From Dickeya undicola (GTDB lineage: Bacteria; Pseudomonadota; Gammaproteobacteria; Enterobacterales; Enterobacteriaceae): DNA of 64,000 bases. Position numbers and translations under genes: made by a program. The DNA lies in contig NZ_JSYG01000012.1 in the NCBI RefSeq assembly GCF_000784735.1, positions 1 through 64,000 on the forward strand. The letters are read 5' to 3'. This document shows, piece after piece, positions 1-9,545 of the stretch (its first letter is position 1; every line of letters starts with the position of its first letter). The notes below the pieces were generated by a model. It worked only from the letters and a program-made list of their open reading frames with translations. It did not search any database and had not been told where the DNA came from.

Positions 1-112
1 CGCCTTCGCTGTTCGGGCCGCCCGTGACGCGCTCCCTGCGCGGCACGGGCTTTCGCCGCGTCCATGCGGCTCACCCGGCGAAGTCGCCCACCTCAGCACA
101 GTTTTTGACGCC
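1..112. repeat. Dispersed intergenic repeat, short copy
   Basis: The last about 70 bases match 18658-18727 with only a few differences, including the blocks CACGGGCTTTCGC and AGTCGCCCACCTCAGCACAG. The left part (TTCGGGCCGCC-GTGACGCG) also matches the second copy, but a middle segment present at about 18570-18650 is missing here. It lies just downstream of acsA. The element may extend beyond the left window edge. No coding capacity is apparent; it is probably a non-coding repeat of this genome. Confidence 0.7.
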
Positions 113-164
113 CCAAAAATCAGCGTATATCCTGCAAGCTCGTCACTAAAAAGCTAATGACTGT

Positions 165-2090
165 CTATTTTCCAATAATCGCCTGGAATGGGTTAATCAC
201 TTCCCCTTTGCCGAACGGCATACTCCCCGGTCCACCGGCGCGGGCGATCATCGGGGTGATCAGCAGTTTCTGCGGCCAGTTCGGCACCTCGAACAGACGG
301 GTTTTCAGCATCGTCTGGGTATCGGCGGCGAAACCGGCACGGTCAATGACGTCGTTGATTTCACGGCGCATTACGCCCCACAGCGTCGCAGCGTCGATAT
401 CATAAGTCAGCGACAACGTTTCGATAATCGCCCGCATGTTGACCTGAATACCCAAGGTTTGCAGCCAGAATAGCAGGTCGTCCAGTCGATCGTGGTACAG
501 CGTGTTGGCATGGCCTTGCTTGATGCGGTACACCGGGTCCTGCATCCCGTTCTGTTCCAGCGTGGGTACATGGATGCGCAGCGAGTCGTGATCGCGCAGC
601 AACACACCGTGGGCCTGACCGGCTTTCCATACCAGCACCGCATTCTGGCCGTGGATCTCGCCCAGCATTCCCAACCGGAACATGCGGAAATTAATGTCGA
701 AGAAACAATGACAAAGCTCAGCAAACAATGTCAAGACCGAATCGGTGTTCGTCGGTAAACCGCGATATGCCAACCAGTCGTCGAAGAAGTGACGATTGCT
801 GCCCGGCAGCGGCGTACCCAATGCGGCCATCGGTAACAAGCGATAATCCGGATCATCGAACAGCACTGACGGATAATGGCGGACCATCGCCGACAGGTGG
901 CGCGGTGCTTCGTCAAACAGCGTGGCCTGCGGCGGCATGAACGCCCACCACTTACCTTCATCGCACAGATACAACCGCTCCTGCAACACGGCGTCTTTGT
1001 CACGCGCCTGCCGCAGCAGCGCTTCGCTTAAGCCGCCGTTGATCATTTTTACCGCTGGCAGGTAGCGCGACGCCCCCAGCGAGTAAACCGCCATCGGTAG
1101 CTTGAGGTAATCAGCGCTGGCGAAACACGGCGTCATTGAACGCAGTGATGACGTCGGCAGATAGCGAGCGGCGCTGAAATCCAGCCGGTGGCAGTCGCCG
1201 TTGCGAAAGGCATCGCCCAGTTGGGTTTCCAGAATGTGGTCGAATTGCCAGGGGTGTACCGGCAGCGCGATATGGCTCTCGGCGAGGCCACGCGTCACCA
1301 GTTCCTGCTGCAACGCCGCCTGCTCCGCCTGCGGCAGCAGATAGCGCGCCGGGTACTGCTCAACCGTGTTGCTGATACCGTCGCCGCATTGCAGGCGATT
1401 TTTCGCTATCGCCACCCAGTTCAACGCCACTGGCTCAGCGAACTCGGCTACGTACCGGCGATATTCCTGCGCATTCAGCCCTTGTTTAGCCTTGGCGGTC
1501 GGATGGAACGGACGATCGCGCAACGACGCCCACTGCTCCATCACATGGAAGAAATCGGCGTTGCCGCGGGCAAGCAGGTTATCGGTATCGATGCGGTGCT
1601 CGCGTGACAGCGCGGTCTGCTCGACGCTGGTGTTAAGCACATCCAGAAACAACGCCTGCCCTTTGGCATTATTATCTTCGCTGGCCTGCTCTTCTTCGCC
1701 ACGCTGACCGGCGAACACCAGATGCATGAAGCTCTCCGGCTCCAGTTCGCGCCAGTCATCGCCGCCCTGCTGCCAGGCGTAAACCGTGGTGCCCGGTACT
1801 TTTTCCCACCGCTGGGTAATACCGGGGCGCAGCGCCACCACCAGATGACGCTGTTCGCGTTCATCGCTGCACCAGCGCCACAGGCGGGCTGCGCTATCCA
1901 GCGCACCTAGCGGTGTCGCTTTCCCGTATTGCTGCTGCCACTCATCGGTGGTGTACAACGCCAGCGGCTGAGCACCAAAAAATTCTTCGGCCAACAGGCA
2001 ATCCACCAGATCCTGCATCACGCTGTGGCTGGCGTCCTTGTAGTGAGACGAGGTCTTAATCACACTACTTTCCATCGCATTACTTTCCAT
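165..2090 (-). CDS. acsA: Achromobactin synthetase AcsA (NIS type)
   Basis: NRPS-independent siderophore (IucA/IucC family) synthetase, 641 residues, that activates a carboxylate with ATP and condenses it with an amine or alcohol during achromobactin assembly in the cytoplasm. The IucA/IucC core includes HPWQFDHIL, the nucleotide-site segment around LRSMTPC, and GEIHGQNAVLVW, followed by a C-terminal FhuF-like part (MFRLGMLGEIHGQN, LLFWLQTLG). The open frame runs further upstream to 2357 but that part is the antisense-like shadow of acsB. I chose the ATG at 2090, which follows an AAGGAAAG ribosome site just beyond the acsB stop. It is the last gene of the acs operon. AcsA, AcsC and AcsD are paralogues in one cluster, so the order of steps is inferred from the published pathway. 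Confidence 0.9.
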   Translation of the reverse strand: MESNAMESSVIKTSSHYKDASHSVMQDLVDCLLAEEFFGAQPLALYTTDEWQQQYGKATPLGALDSAARLWRWCSDEREQRHLVVALRPGITQRWEKVPGTTVYAWQQGGDDWRELEPESFMHLVFAGQRGEEEQASEDNNAKGQALFLDVLNTSVEQTALSREHRIDTDNLLARGNADFFHVMEQWASLRDRPFHPTAKAKQGLNAQEYRRYVAEFAEPVALNWVAIAKNRLQCGDGISNTVEQYPARYLLPQAEQAALQQELVTRGLAESHIALPVHPWQFDHILETQLGDAFRNGDCHRLDFSAARYLPTSSLRSMTPCFASADYLKLPMAVYSLGASRYLPAVKMINGGLSEALLRQARDKDAVLQERLYLCDEGKWWAFMPPQATLFDEAPRHLSAMVRHYPSVLFDDPDYRLLPMAALGTPLPGSNRHFFDDWLAYRGLPTNTDSVLTLFAELCHCFFDINFRMFRLGMLGEIHGQNAVLVWKAGQAHGVLLRDHDSLRIHVPTLEQNGMQDPVYRIKQGHANTLYHDRLDDLLFWLQTLGIQVNMRAIIETLSLTYDIDAATLWGVMRREINDVIDRAGFAADTQTMLKTRLFEVPNWPQKLLITPMIARAGGPGSMPFGKGEVINPFQAIIGK

Positions 2091-2094
2091 CGGA

Positions 2095-2871
2095 TCACTT
2101 TCCTTCTGCTGAAATCGTTGCGGCCAATCTGGCCTGTAAAGCGCGAAACGCGATACCGCGTTCGTCGCCCAAGACAAATGCGCGCACGCCCTGCTCGCGC
2201 CAGCGTGCATGATCGTCGTGCTGGCGGGGAATGGCGCAGTACGTGACGCCCTGCGCGTCGGCAGCCCGCCGCACCTCGTCCAGCGCCGCCTGCACCGGCG
2301 TCGCCGCGGTCTGCCACGGCATTCCCAGCGACTGGGAGAGATCCGCCGCGCCTTCAAGAATCATGTCCACCCCCGCCACCGCTGCGATCGCCTCGGCCTG
2401 ACGCACGCCTTCTGCGCTTTCAATCATCGCCACCAGCATGATTTCCCGGTTCGCCAGCGCGACATATTCCGCCAGGCTGTGCTTGCCGAATGCGCCGGGA
2501 CGGCCGCTGTTCAGGCTGCGCTCGCCCTGCGGATGGTATTTGCAGGCACGCACCGCTGCGCGTACCTGCTCGGCCTGCTCCACCCTCGGCAACACGATGC
2601 CCTGCGCGCCGCCATCCAGCAGGCGCAGCATGGTTTTGGGGTTATCATCCGCCACCCGCACCAGCGGCGTCAGCGCGTAGCTCTCCGCCACCCGGATCAT
2701 GTTCTCCACCGTTTCCGGGTTAATCAGCACGTGTTCGCTGTCGATAATCACGAAATCGAACCCGGCTTCGGCGATTAACTCCACCGATACCGGCGAGGGA
2801 ATCGAGGCAATCAACCCGTAGACCGGCGTACCTGCCGCCAGCTTGCGCTTGAGTTGGTTGGTTCTTAGCAT
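2095..2871 (-). CDS. acsB: AcsB, HpcH/HpaI-type aldolase of achromobactin cluster
   Basis: Protein of 258 residues in the HpcH/HpaI aldolase / citrate-lyase-beta family. The TIM-barrel signature is visible: FDFVIIDSEH near residue 40, GAQGIVLPRVE near 90, and VAMIESAEGV near 150, whose Glu and the later Asp of GAADLSQSLG are the usual divalent-metal ligands. Related enzymes cleave or form C-C bonds with pyruvate or oxaloacetate, so AcsB probably supplies a carboxylate precursor for the siderophore; that role is inferred. The start overlaps the end of acsC by 7 bp and acsA follows 4 bp after the stop, so the three are translationally linked. Confidence 0.85.
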   Translation of the reverse strand: MLRTNQLKRKLAAGTPVYGLIASIPSPVSVELIAEAGFDFVIIDSEHVLINPETVENMIRVAESYALTPLVRVADDNPKTMLRLLDGGAQGIVLPRVEQAEQVRAAVRACKYHPQGERSLNSGRPGAFGKHSLAEYVALANREIMLVAMIESAEGVRQAEAIAAVAGVDMILEGAADLSQSLGMPWQTAATPVQAALDEVRRAADAQGVTYCAIPRQHDDHARWREQGVRAFVLGDERGIAFRALQARLAATISAEGK

Positions 2872-4721
2872 GACGACGGCCTGAACGGATGCAGCGGGTT
2901 CGGCACCGATTTGAAGCGGCGCTCGCCATCGCCCATCAATCGGCGTTTGGTCAGTTCCTCTACCTCGTAGGTCGGTGCAAACACATCGAACAAGGTGTAG
3001 CGCGAGCGGTGTTGCGGGTGCTCGGCCTGATAACGCAGCACCACGTCTGCCGTCATTTCCCAGAACTGGGCTTCCGGTAACTGGTAATGCTGGCGCAGGA
3101 AAATCGCCATTTCAGCCAGACAAATGAAGAAGAACGAGTCACAGGTAAAATCGCGCACCGCGTCGATGTCATCGGTGAGGATGAACGAGTTGCGGTTGAT
3201 TTTGGCGTGACTGGCAGGCAGCGGCACCAGGTCCGGGCGCATGGCGGGGCGCGCCAGATGGTCTGGCGAATAACGCACACCGTCATGGAAGTCTTTGAGT
3301 GCAATGCGCTGCGGCCAGCCATCGCGCACGATCAGCACGATATTCTGGCCGTGCGATTCCATCCCGATGCCTTCGGCGTACAGCATGTGGATGATCGGCG
3401 ACACCGTGACCTGCAACAGTTGGCGGGTCCAGGCTTCCAGCCCGTACTGACGAATCCAGGCATCGATAAACGGCGCCTGCTCGCCGCCGTCGTAACGGTG
3501 TTCGACGTGACTCAAGCCGTTGAACGGCACCGCCTGCTCGTCCGGCTGCAAATACTGATGGATGCTTTCGCGCCAGATCGCCCCCATCACGCCGTAGGCC
3601 TGTGCCATACGCGTAGCGGACAACGGTTGGGTGTCGAAACTCACCCCGGCGACTTCGCCGAGAATCACGAATTTCAGGTTGCGGGCGGTCTGGTCGGTGT
3701 CGATCAACTGCTGTAGCCAGTCGGTAATAATCGGTCCGTTCATCACCGTGTGCCGCGCCAGAATACGGGTGCTGGAGGTGTTGGTCATGCTCATTGCCAG
3801 CTTGACGTAAGGCCGCGTTTTCTCGGTCACGTTCGCCAGCGTGCGGATCGACTGCTGCGCCTGCCAGCGGTCATCGGACGCGCCGAGGTAAATCAGCTCG
3901 CCGCTGGAAAGCTCCGGATAAAACACCGGCGCAATCACGTTTTTCCACTGCCACGGGTGTACCGGTATCAGTTGGTAGTCTTCCGGCTTACGCCCCTGAC
4001 GCGCCAGCTGTTCGCCAAATGCCTGCCAGCGCGCCGCGCCGAATTCGGTTTGCAGGAAATCATCCAGATCCAGCTTGGTCGAATGGTTGGCGGACGCCCG
4101 ATGCTTCGCCAACGCCAGCCAGACAATGGCGAACGGCTGGCCGAACTCTGGCCCCCATTGGGCGTTATCCTGCAAGCTGAAGCCGATACGCGACTTGTAA
4201 CAGGGGTGGTAGCTGTGGGCATCCATAAAGTGGCGTTCCAGCTCGTCGAAGCTGAGCTGGTGCGCCGGTTTACCCGGCTGGTAATGCTGCGCCCGCGACT
4301 GCAAATCCTTCAGTTGGGTCTGCTCCAGTTCCTGTACAAAACGCGTCAGGAAGGGGTTGTTCTCCTGCTCGCCCAGCAGTTCCTCCAGCATCTGGTGCAA
4401 GTTGGGCGACTGCGCATCGCCGTCAGGGCCGATGCGGCGCACGCTGGCGTAGTCGAGGCGGATCAGACAGAAGCTGTCGCTAAACAGCCCGCGGCACCGG
4501 TACTCCACCGGCACCCGCTGTGCATCATGCCCGGTTATCACAAACTGGCTATTACCGTCGCCAAGCGGCGTGCGGTGATAAGGCAGCACATCCTCGTACA
4601 GCAGCGTCTGTAGCAGCTGTCCGACCACACGCTGTTCCACCAGCTGATAACGCTGCGCATCCATTTGCGGCAGCCAGTCGCAGGCGATGTCCTGAAATAC
4701 GGCGGGGGATAATGTCTCCAT
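2865..4721 (-). CDS. acsC: Achromobactin synthetase AcsC (NIS type)
   Basis: Second NRPS-independent siderophore synthetase, 618 residues, IucA/IucC family. Visible landmarks are HPWQWKNVIAP, the conserved segment TSSTRILARHTVMNGP (ATP-site region), GMESHGQNIVLIVRDG and the C-terminal FhuF-like part. It condenses one of the achromobactin carboxylates with an amine partner. ATG 4721 is preceded by AAGG at proper spacing. It sits after the exporter gene with about 150 bases between, so acsCBA could also be served by a secondary promoter, but none is clear. Assignment as AcsC rather than AcsA rests on gene order and length. Confidence 0.9.
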   Translation of the reverse strand: METLSPAVFQDIACDWLPQMDAQRYQLVEQRVVGQLLQTLLYEDVLPYHRTPLGDGNSQFVITGHDAQRVPVEYRCRGLFSDSFCLIRLDYASVRRIGPDGDAQSPNLHQMLEELLGEQENNPFLTRFVQELEQTQLKDLQSRAQHYQPGKPAHQLSFDELERHFMDAHSYHPCYKSRIGFSLQDNAQWGPEFGQPFAIVWLALAKHRASANHSTKLDLDDFLQTEFGAARWQAFGEQLARQGRKPEDYQLIPVHPWQWKNVIAPVFYPELSSGELIYLGASDDRWQAQQSIRTLANVTEKTRPYVKLAMSMTNTSSTRILARHTVMNGPIITDWLQQLIDTDQTARNLKFVILGEVAGVSFDTQPLSATRMAQAYGVMGAIWRESIHQYLQPDEQAVPFNGLSHVEHRYDGGEQAPFIDAWIRQYGLEAWTRQLLQVTVSPIIHMLYAEGIGMESHGQNIVLIVRDGWPQRIALKDFHDGVRYSPDHLARPAMRPDLVPLPASHAKINRNSFILTDDIDAVRDFTCDSFFFICLAEMAIFLRQHYQLPEAQFWEMTADVVLRYQAEHPQHRSRYTLFDVFAPTYEVEELTKRRLMGDGERRFKSVPNPLHPFRPSSC

Positions 4722-4877
4722 GCTATTACCTTGTCAGTGTGTCAGTTGAGTCAGACTGAACGGGTGCTGTCGGCTCGACGCATGACGGCACCCGGCCTGA
4801 AGAAACAGTAAGCGGTGCCCTGTTGTGCGGTGAGCGCCAGCGCGGTTCACCTGTCATCACAGGGCGCAACCTAAACA

Positions 4878-6344
4878 TCAGCGCGGCCCTCTGACGCCGG
4901 TCAGCGCGTCTGACGCGCTGGACTCGTCGGAGGCGGCCGCCTCATCGGTTGCCGTGGGGAAACGCAGGGCGCACGGCAACGCCAGCAAGATTAAAATGCC
5001 GGTAGCAATAAAGGTTTCATTGATAGCCGCAGCGCGCACGGCTTCGTGTGCCAGCCCGCTGCCCGACAACCGGAATTCGAGGTACAACGACGCCACCACA
5101 ATCGCCAGCGACGACACTAATCGGCGTGAAATGTTGTTCATGGCGGCCCCCTGTGTAACCAGCGTTTCCGGCAACACATTCAGCCCGGCGGTGGTGACCG
5201 GCATGTAAGACAGCCCCAGCCCGACACCACGCAGTATCATCCAGCCGAACACCACGCCAATCGACGTCTGCGCGCCCGCCATACCTAACCCGATGGTCGC
5301 CAGCGCGGTCAGCAATACCCCTGCACCTACCACCCGCGACGGACCGTGGCGGTCCAGCAGGCTGCCGCCGACCTTGCCAAATAAGCTGGCGAACAGCGCG
5401 GTGCACAGCAACGCCAGCCCGGTCCAGATAGCGCTGTAGCCCATCACCATTTGTACCAGCATCGGCAACAGCACCAGGCACTCGAACATCCCGACCGACT
5501 GCACCACGGCGATCACCACGCTGAGTCGATAGCCGTGCAGTTGAAAAATACGCAGGTTAAGCAGCGGTTCACGCTTGCGCAGTTCGACGCGAACAAACGC
5601 TGTCAGACAAGCCGCAGCGGCCAGCAGCATCAGCAGGTTGAGCGGATTCGCCAGCGCCGCAGCATGATGCAACCGCCCGGCCCCGATCATCAGTAGCCCG
5701 ATACCGGCAGACACCAGCAGATAACCGGTCATATCGAACGGTTTGCGCTCACCCGGCGCAGTTTTCGGCAACACCACCAGCCCCATCAGCAGCGCCAGCA
5801 CCCCAATGGGAATATTCATGGCGAACAGCGCCCGCCAGCTGAACCACTCCAGCAGAATGCCGCCGCACAGCGGCCCCAGCGCCGGAGCCAACATGACGAT
5901 AGCGCCCCAGATGCCGGTAATACCGCCCCGCTCCTGCTTCGGGTACACCGAAAAAATCAGCGTCAGCGACAGCGGGATCATCAACCCGCTGGCAACGCCC
6001 TGCACCGTGCGGGCGGCGATCACCAGCGAGATGGAATCCGCCATCATCCCCAGCAGTGAGCCGGTGATAAACAGCGCCACACCGAGCAGGTAGAGCGGTT
6101 TGTTGCCCAGCCGGTGGCCAAGATAGCCGGTCAATGGCATGGTCATACCCATGCTGACCATGAACGCCGCCACGATCCAGGTAGCAAGCAACGGCCCTAT
6201 CTGAAACACCTCGATAAACGTCGGCAACGCCGGATTAAGCGTGCTGTTACTCAGGCTGACGGTCGTGGTGCCGAGCAGCACATTAACCACCACCAGCCAA
6301 CGGGGAACGACGCGATTAGACACGGCACACCGCTCCGGCGGCAT
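4878..6344 (-). CDS. yhcA: MFS exporter, DHA2 (EmrB-like), probable achromobactin efflux
   Basis: Integral inner-membrane protein of 488 residues with about 14 hydrophobic segments, typical of the DHA2 drug:H+ antiporter family. Motif A is present (GYLGHRLGNKPLYLLG, about residues 73-88) and motif C-like glycines and prolines occur in APALGPLCGG. It lies between acsE and acsC and its start overlaps acsE by 29 bp, so export of achromobactin across the inner membrane is the likely role. In Dickeya dadantii the equivalent gene is called yhcA. A GTG at 6323 is an alternative start that leaves the first membrane segment intact. Confidence 0.8.
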   Translation of the reverse strand: MPPERCAVSNRVVPRWLVVVNVLLGTTTVSLSNSTLNPALPTFIEVFQIGPLLATWIVAAFMVSMGMTMPLTGYLGHRLGNKPLYLLGVALFITGSLLGMMADSISLVIAARTVQGVASGLMIPLSLTLIFSVYPKQERGGITGIWGAIVMLAPALGPLCGGILLEWFSWRALFAMNIPIGVLALLMGLVVLPKTAPGERKPFDMTGYLLVSAGIGLLMIGAGRLHHAAALANPLNLLMLLAAAACLTAFVRVELRKREPLLNLRIFQLHGYRLSVVIAVVQSVGMFECLVLLPMLVQMVMGYSAIWTGLALLCTALFASLFGKVGGSLLDRHGPSRVVGAGVLLTALATIGLGMAGAQTSIGVVFGWMILRGVGLGLSYMPVTTAGLNVLPETLVTQGAAMNNISRRLVSSLAIVVASLYLEFRLSGSGLAHEAVRAAAINETFIATGILILLALPCALRFPTATDEAAASDESSASDALTGVRGPR

Positions 6345-7548
6345 CTACCGTCATGCCGTCGTCCGTGATGAAATACTGCTCCGGGCGCGGATGACACAAG
6401 AAATCGGCATGGGAAATGTTGTAGCCATAGGCACCTGCCAGCGGCAACACCAGCAGATCACCGATGTTGACGTCAGTCAGGCGCTGGTCGCGGCTCAGCA
6501 CATCCTTCGGTGTGCACAACTGACCGACCACCGTCCAGTCGCACGTCTCCCCGGCCGTCGACACCGCGGCCAACGGCAGATGGACCACCGGATGGTCGTG
6601 CCCTTGCGCCACCGGCAGACGGAACTGGTGAGTACCACCGCGACAGACCAGGAAATGTTTGCCGTGGCTGCGCTTTTTATCCAGCACTTCGATGGCGTAA
6701 TAGCCACAGTAGGCGCTGATAAAACGTCCCGGCTCGAAGCGCACCACTGGTACATCCGGCTGTTGCGCCAGCCGCGTGCGCAGGTAATCGCACAGTGCAG
6801 GCCAGTCAAAACGTGCTGGCGTCAGGTACGGCACGCCGATACCGCCGCCCACGTTCAGGTGGGTAATATGCTGCGGATAGGCAGACAGCGCTTTCCACTG
6901 CGGCCAGCGCGTCAGGTAGAGATCCAGCAGTTGCTGATGCCGCTCCACCACCATCTGGTGCGACATCGCGTGAACATGGAACCCTTTCAGTTGCAGGTGG
7001 CTGGCGTTATCCACCTCGCGTACCGCATCTGGCAGGTCCGCTTCATCCATGCCGAACGGTGTCGGCGTGCCAGCCATCGCCAGTTTACTGGTCAGCGATG
7101 ACGCCAGCTCCGGATTGATACGGATGAACACCGGCTGAACCACGCCATGCTGTTTCGCCCGTTGTTGCAGGCGGGCAATCTCGTGGCGGCTTTCCACATG
7201 CACCGCTTCCACGCCTTGTTGCAGCGCCAGGTCGAAGTCCGAGTCCAGTTTGCCCGGCCCGGAGAACACGAAGGGTTTACGCGTATCGCAACCGGCTACG
7301 CGGGCGATTTCCCCGCCCGACGAGATTTCAAAGCCGTGCACCAACGGCGCGATCGCATCCAGAATCGGTTTTTCGCTGTTGGCTTTGATGGCGTAATAGA
7401 GTTCCACGCCCGGCGGCAGCGCCGCCATCACGTCGCTGACGTGCTGGCGCAGCGCCGTCAGGTCGTACACAAACGCCGCCAGCGGGTCGGTATGTTGCTG
7501 TTGCAGGCGAACAATCACATCGTGAACATGTGAAGGCAACTTAGCCAT
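6316..7548 (-). CDS. acsE: AcsE, PLP-dependent decarboxylase of achromobactin pathway
   Basis: Fold-type III PLP enzyme of the Orn/Lys/DAP decarboxylase 2 family, about 410 residues. The PLP lysine lies in ELYYAIKANSEKP (near residue 54). The glycine-rich phosphate loop is HLNVGGGIGVPY, the C-terminal substrate site is FEPGRFISAYCGYY, and the active-site Cys partner region is GQLCTPKDVL. It probably forms the ethanolamine or diamine building block of achromobactin by decarboxylation. I chose ATG 7548, preceded by GAGGTG and starting inside the last codons of acsD; the frame could open 12 bases earlier at a GTG. Confidence 0.85.
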   Translation of the reverse strand: MAKLPSHVHDVIVRLQQQHTDPLAAFVYDLTALRQHVSDVMAALPPGVELYYAIKANSEKPILDAIAPLVHGFEISSGGEIARVAGCDTRKPFVFSGPGKLDSDFDLALQQGVEAVHVESRHEIARLQQRAKQHGVVQPVFIRINPELASSLTSKLAMAGTPTPFGMDEADLPDAVREVDNASHLQLKGFHVHAMSHQMVVERHQQLLDLYLTRWPQWKALSAYPQHITHLNVGGGIGVPYLTPARFDWPALCDYLRTRLAQQPDVPVVRFEPGRFISAYCGYYAIEVLDKKRSHGKHFLVCRGGTHQFRLPVAQGHDHPVVHLPLAAVSTAGETCDWTVVGQLCTPKDVLSRDQRLTDVNIGDLLVLPLAGAYGYNISHADFLCHPRPEQYFITDDGMTVDAAGAVCRV

Positions 7549-9388
7549 GCTGCACCTCACCCTGCGCTACTTCGCTATGTGGTACTTCTCTATGAGGTAG
7601 TTCGCTGCCGTGCTGCGCCGCCTTGCCCCAGGGTGACGGTAAGTGGACATAGCTGGCCTGACGGTCGGCTTCAGCCGCCAGCCTGACCTTGAGGTTGGTT
7701 TTGCACGCCACCGGATGACCGGCGATCAACGCGTCCAGCTCCGGCGACGGCTGTTTCAGTTCGTCCTGAATGGCGCGCAGTTGTTGCCGCACCCGTTGCC
7801 ACATCAGCGGTGCCAGATGGGCTCGTCCCTGACTCAAGGCCAGAATGGTTTCGGACAGATGGTTGATGAACAGGCAGTACATGATGCGGTTCCAGCCCTG
7901 CTCACGCGAGTACAGTAGCGACTGACGCACGCGGGGATGGATGTCGTCGCCGATATAGCGGGCACCAAGATCATCGGTCAGCTTCACGCCTTCGAAGTCG
8001 CGCAGCAGCACCTGCTGTGGACGTCCGTGTTGATGTACCAGCACACTGTTTTGCAGATGCGGTTCCATCACCACACCGTGATTAAAGAACAGCGACAGCA
8101 CCGGGCGTAGCAGCCGTGTCTGGTAGTCATCAAACCAGTACAACAACATGTTGTCATCCAGCGCCTCACCATAGTGCGTGCGCAGGAAGGTTTGAATCAT
8201 GGGTTGTAAGTCTACGCCGCGTGCAAACAGCGTACCGGCCATGATGCTGCAATCCGCGCCAGTTCGGCGGCAGAAATTCTCACGCAGAATGCCGCCGGTC
8301 TGCTCGCGGAACCAGTACTGGTCCGACTCGCTGGCCGTAATCGGGCTCCAGCTCACCACGCCGGGTTCGGCCGCAGCGACCAACCCACCCAAGGTGTCGC
8401 TATGCTGCTCCAGCAACTGGCGGAACAACCGGTCGATCAGCACCGTACTTTCCAGTTCATACCAGGCGTTTTTGCGCACACAGTTGGTAATGCGCACATT
8501 CAGCGAACCTTTGATGAAGTAATCGTGATCGTCGATGAACCAGGTGCGAATAGAGGCGGTCGGGCTGGCGACGCGGCCACTCTGGCCCAAATCGCGGATC
8601 ACGTTATCGCGCAACAGCTGCTGTACGCGTTCATCCTGCATAAACAGCTGCGCCTGCACCGGGTGCATACAGATAATGGCGTGACCTACCGTGGCTGACT
8701 GCTGGTCAGCAAACCCGTGCAGCACCTGTTGCGGCGTCAGGCCGTTGGCACCGATGTGCAATCCGTCCACCGGTACTTCGAACTGGTGCAACGCCGCACG
8801 AGCCTGGAACTCAGGTGCCCACTGCTCTTGCCCCAGGTGTGCGGGCCACAGCCGCGCTTTGGGCGCGGGGTGGCTGGGGTGGCCGAACCATAACCCCTGC
8901 TCACTCTGTAAGTAATGTTGCAGTGGTGCGTCCGCACGTTGTCGGCCGTTATGGCTAACAATCGCGCTCACCAGCCGCTGGCTTTGCAGAATCTGTTCAT
9001 ACAGCTCCGGGTTTTTCCGCCCGGCAATGTGCTCGCACGCGGTCAGCAGGCGAGCGACCAGACGTTCAAAATCGGGGCACTGCCATTCACCTTGCGCCTG
9101 ACGCAGGTAAACATCGGACAGATAATGCTGGCTGCCGAAGGTGTCACGGCGGTCGACCATGACAAACAGTTGCAGTTGGTCGGGCAAGCCGATCATCATC
9201 GGGATGCCTTTCCAGTCTCCACCATCAAAATAAGCCCCCGGCGGGATCCCTTTCATTTCGTCTGGCCATTCATATCGCAAATACCCTTCCGGTATCGCGA
9301 ACTCTTTGATAAGACAATTCAGTAACCCATGTAAGGCTGCTTTTTCGCTTATCATGGTGGACAAAACATCATGATTTCGGTTGTTCAT
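7541..9388 (-). CDS. acsD: Achromobactin synthetase AcsD (NIS type)
   Basis: NRPS-independent siderophore synthetase of 615 residues. AcsD is the structurally known member of the family and joins citrate to an amino-acid-derived nucleophile using ATP. Visible landmarks: HPVQAQLFMQDE, the ATP-site segment SPTASIRTWF near residue 278, ITNCVRKNAWYELES, and GVVMEPHLQNSVLVH near residue 440. ATG 9388 has GGAG six bases upstream. The C-terminus carries a short repetitive tail (HREVPHSEVAQGEVQHG) that is probably unstructured. It overlaps acsE by 8 bp. Confidence 0.92.
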   Translation of the reverse strand: MNNRNHDVLSTMISEKAALHGLLNCLIKEFAIPEGYLRYEWPDEMKGIPPGAYFDGGDWKGIPMMIGLPDQLQLFVMVDRRDTFGSQHYLSDVYLRQAQGEWQCPDFERLVARLLTACEHIAGRKNPELYEQILQSQRLVSAIVSHNGRQRADAPLQHYLQSEQGLWFGHPSHPAPKARLWPAHLGQEQWAPEFQARAALHQFEVPVDGLHIGANGLTPQQVLHGFADQQSATVGHAIICMHPVQAQLFMQDERVQQLLRDNVIRDLGQSGRVASPTASIRTWFIDDHDYFIKGSLNVRITNCVRKNAWYELESTVLIDRLFRQLLEQHSDTLGGLVAAAEPGVVSWSPITASESDQYWFREQTGGILRENFCRRTGADCSIMAGTLFARGVDLQPMIQTFLRTHYGEALDDNMLLYWFDDYQTRLLRPVLSLFFNHGVVMEPHLQNSVLVHQHGRPQQVLLRDFEGVKLTDDLGARYIGDDIHPRVRQSLLYSREQGWNRIMYCLFINHLSETILALSQGRAHLAPLMWQRVRQQLRAIQDELKQPSPELDALIAGHPVACKTNLKVRLAAEADRQASYVHLPSPWGKAAQHGSELPHREVPHSEVAQGEVQHG

Positions 9389-9517
9389 CTCTGCTCCGTA
9401 AGAATAACAATCGGCCGGTGGTGTAGAACCTATCCCAATAGCACTATTTTGCTTGCCATGTAGGAGTCGACTCTTATTTCGTGGCGAAGGTTAAATATCC
9501 TGAATAAATCACTGAAT

Positions 9518-9545
9518 AATGCCCCGCCTTACGGCGGGGTTATTA
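9518..9545 (-). terminator. Stem-loop between acr and acsD
   Basis: Seven-base GC stem (CCCCGCC / GGCGGGG, 9522-9528 with 9533-9539) lies directly after the acr stop on the coding strand and is followed by ATTATT rather than a pure T run. It may act as a partial terminator or attenuator that lowers biosynthesis relative to receptor transcription, or as an mRNA 3'-end stabiliser. Confidence 0.55.

Noticed and set aside
2091-2357. Upstream extension of the acsA frame
   Set aside because: It lies entirely over acsB, encodes Arg-rich low-quality protein, and the start at 2090 has a ribosome site.
3087-4613. Long plus-strand open frames across acsC (209 and 287 codons)
   Set aside because: They are antisense shadows of a clear GC-rich gene and have no domains.
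6241-7101. 286-codon plus-strand frame across acsE
   Set aside because: Antisense to acsE, rich in Arg, His and Gln as expected for a shadow frame.
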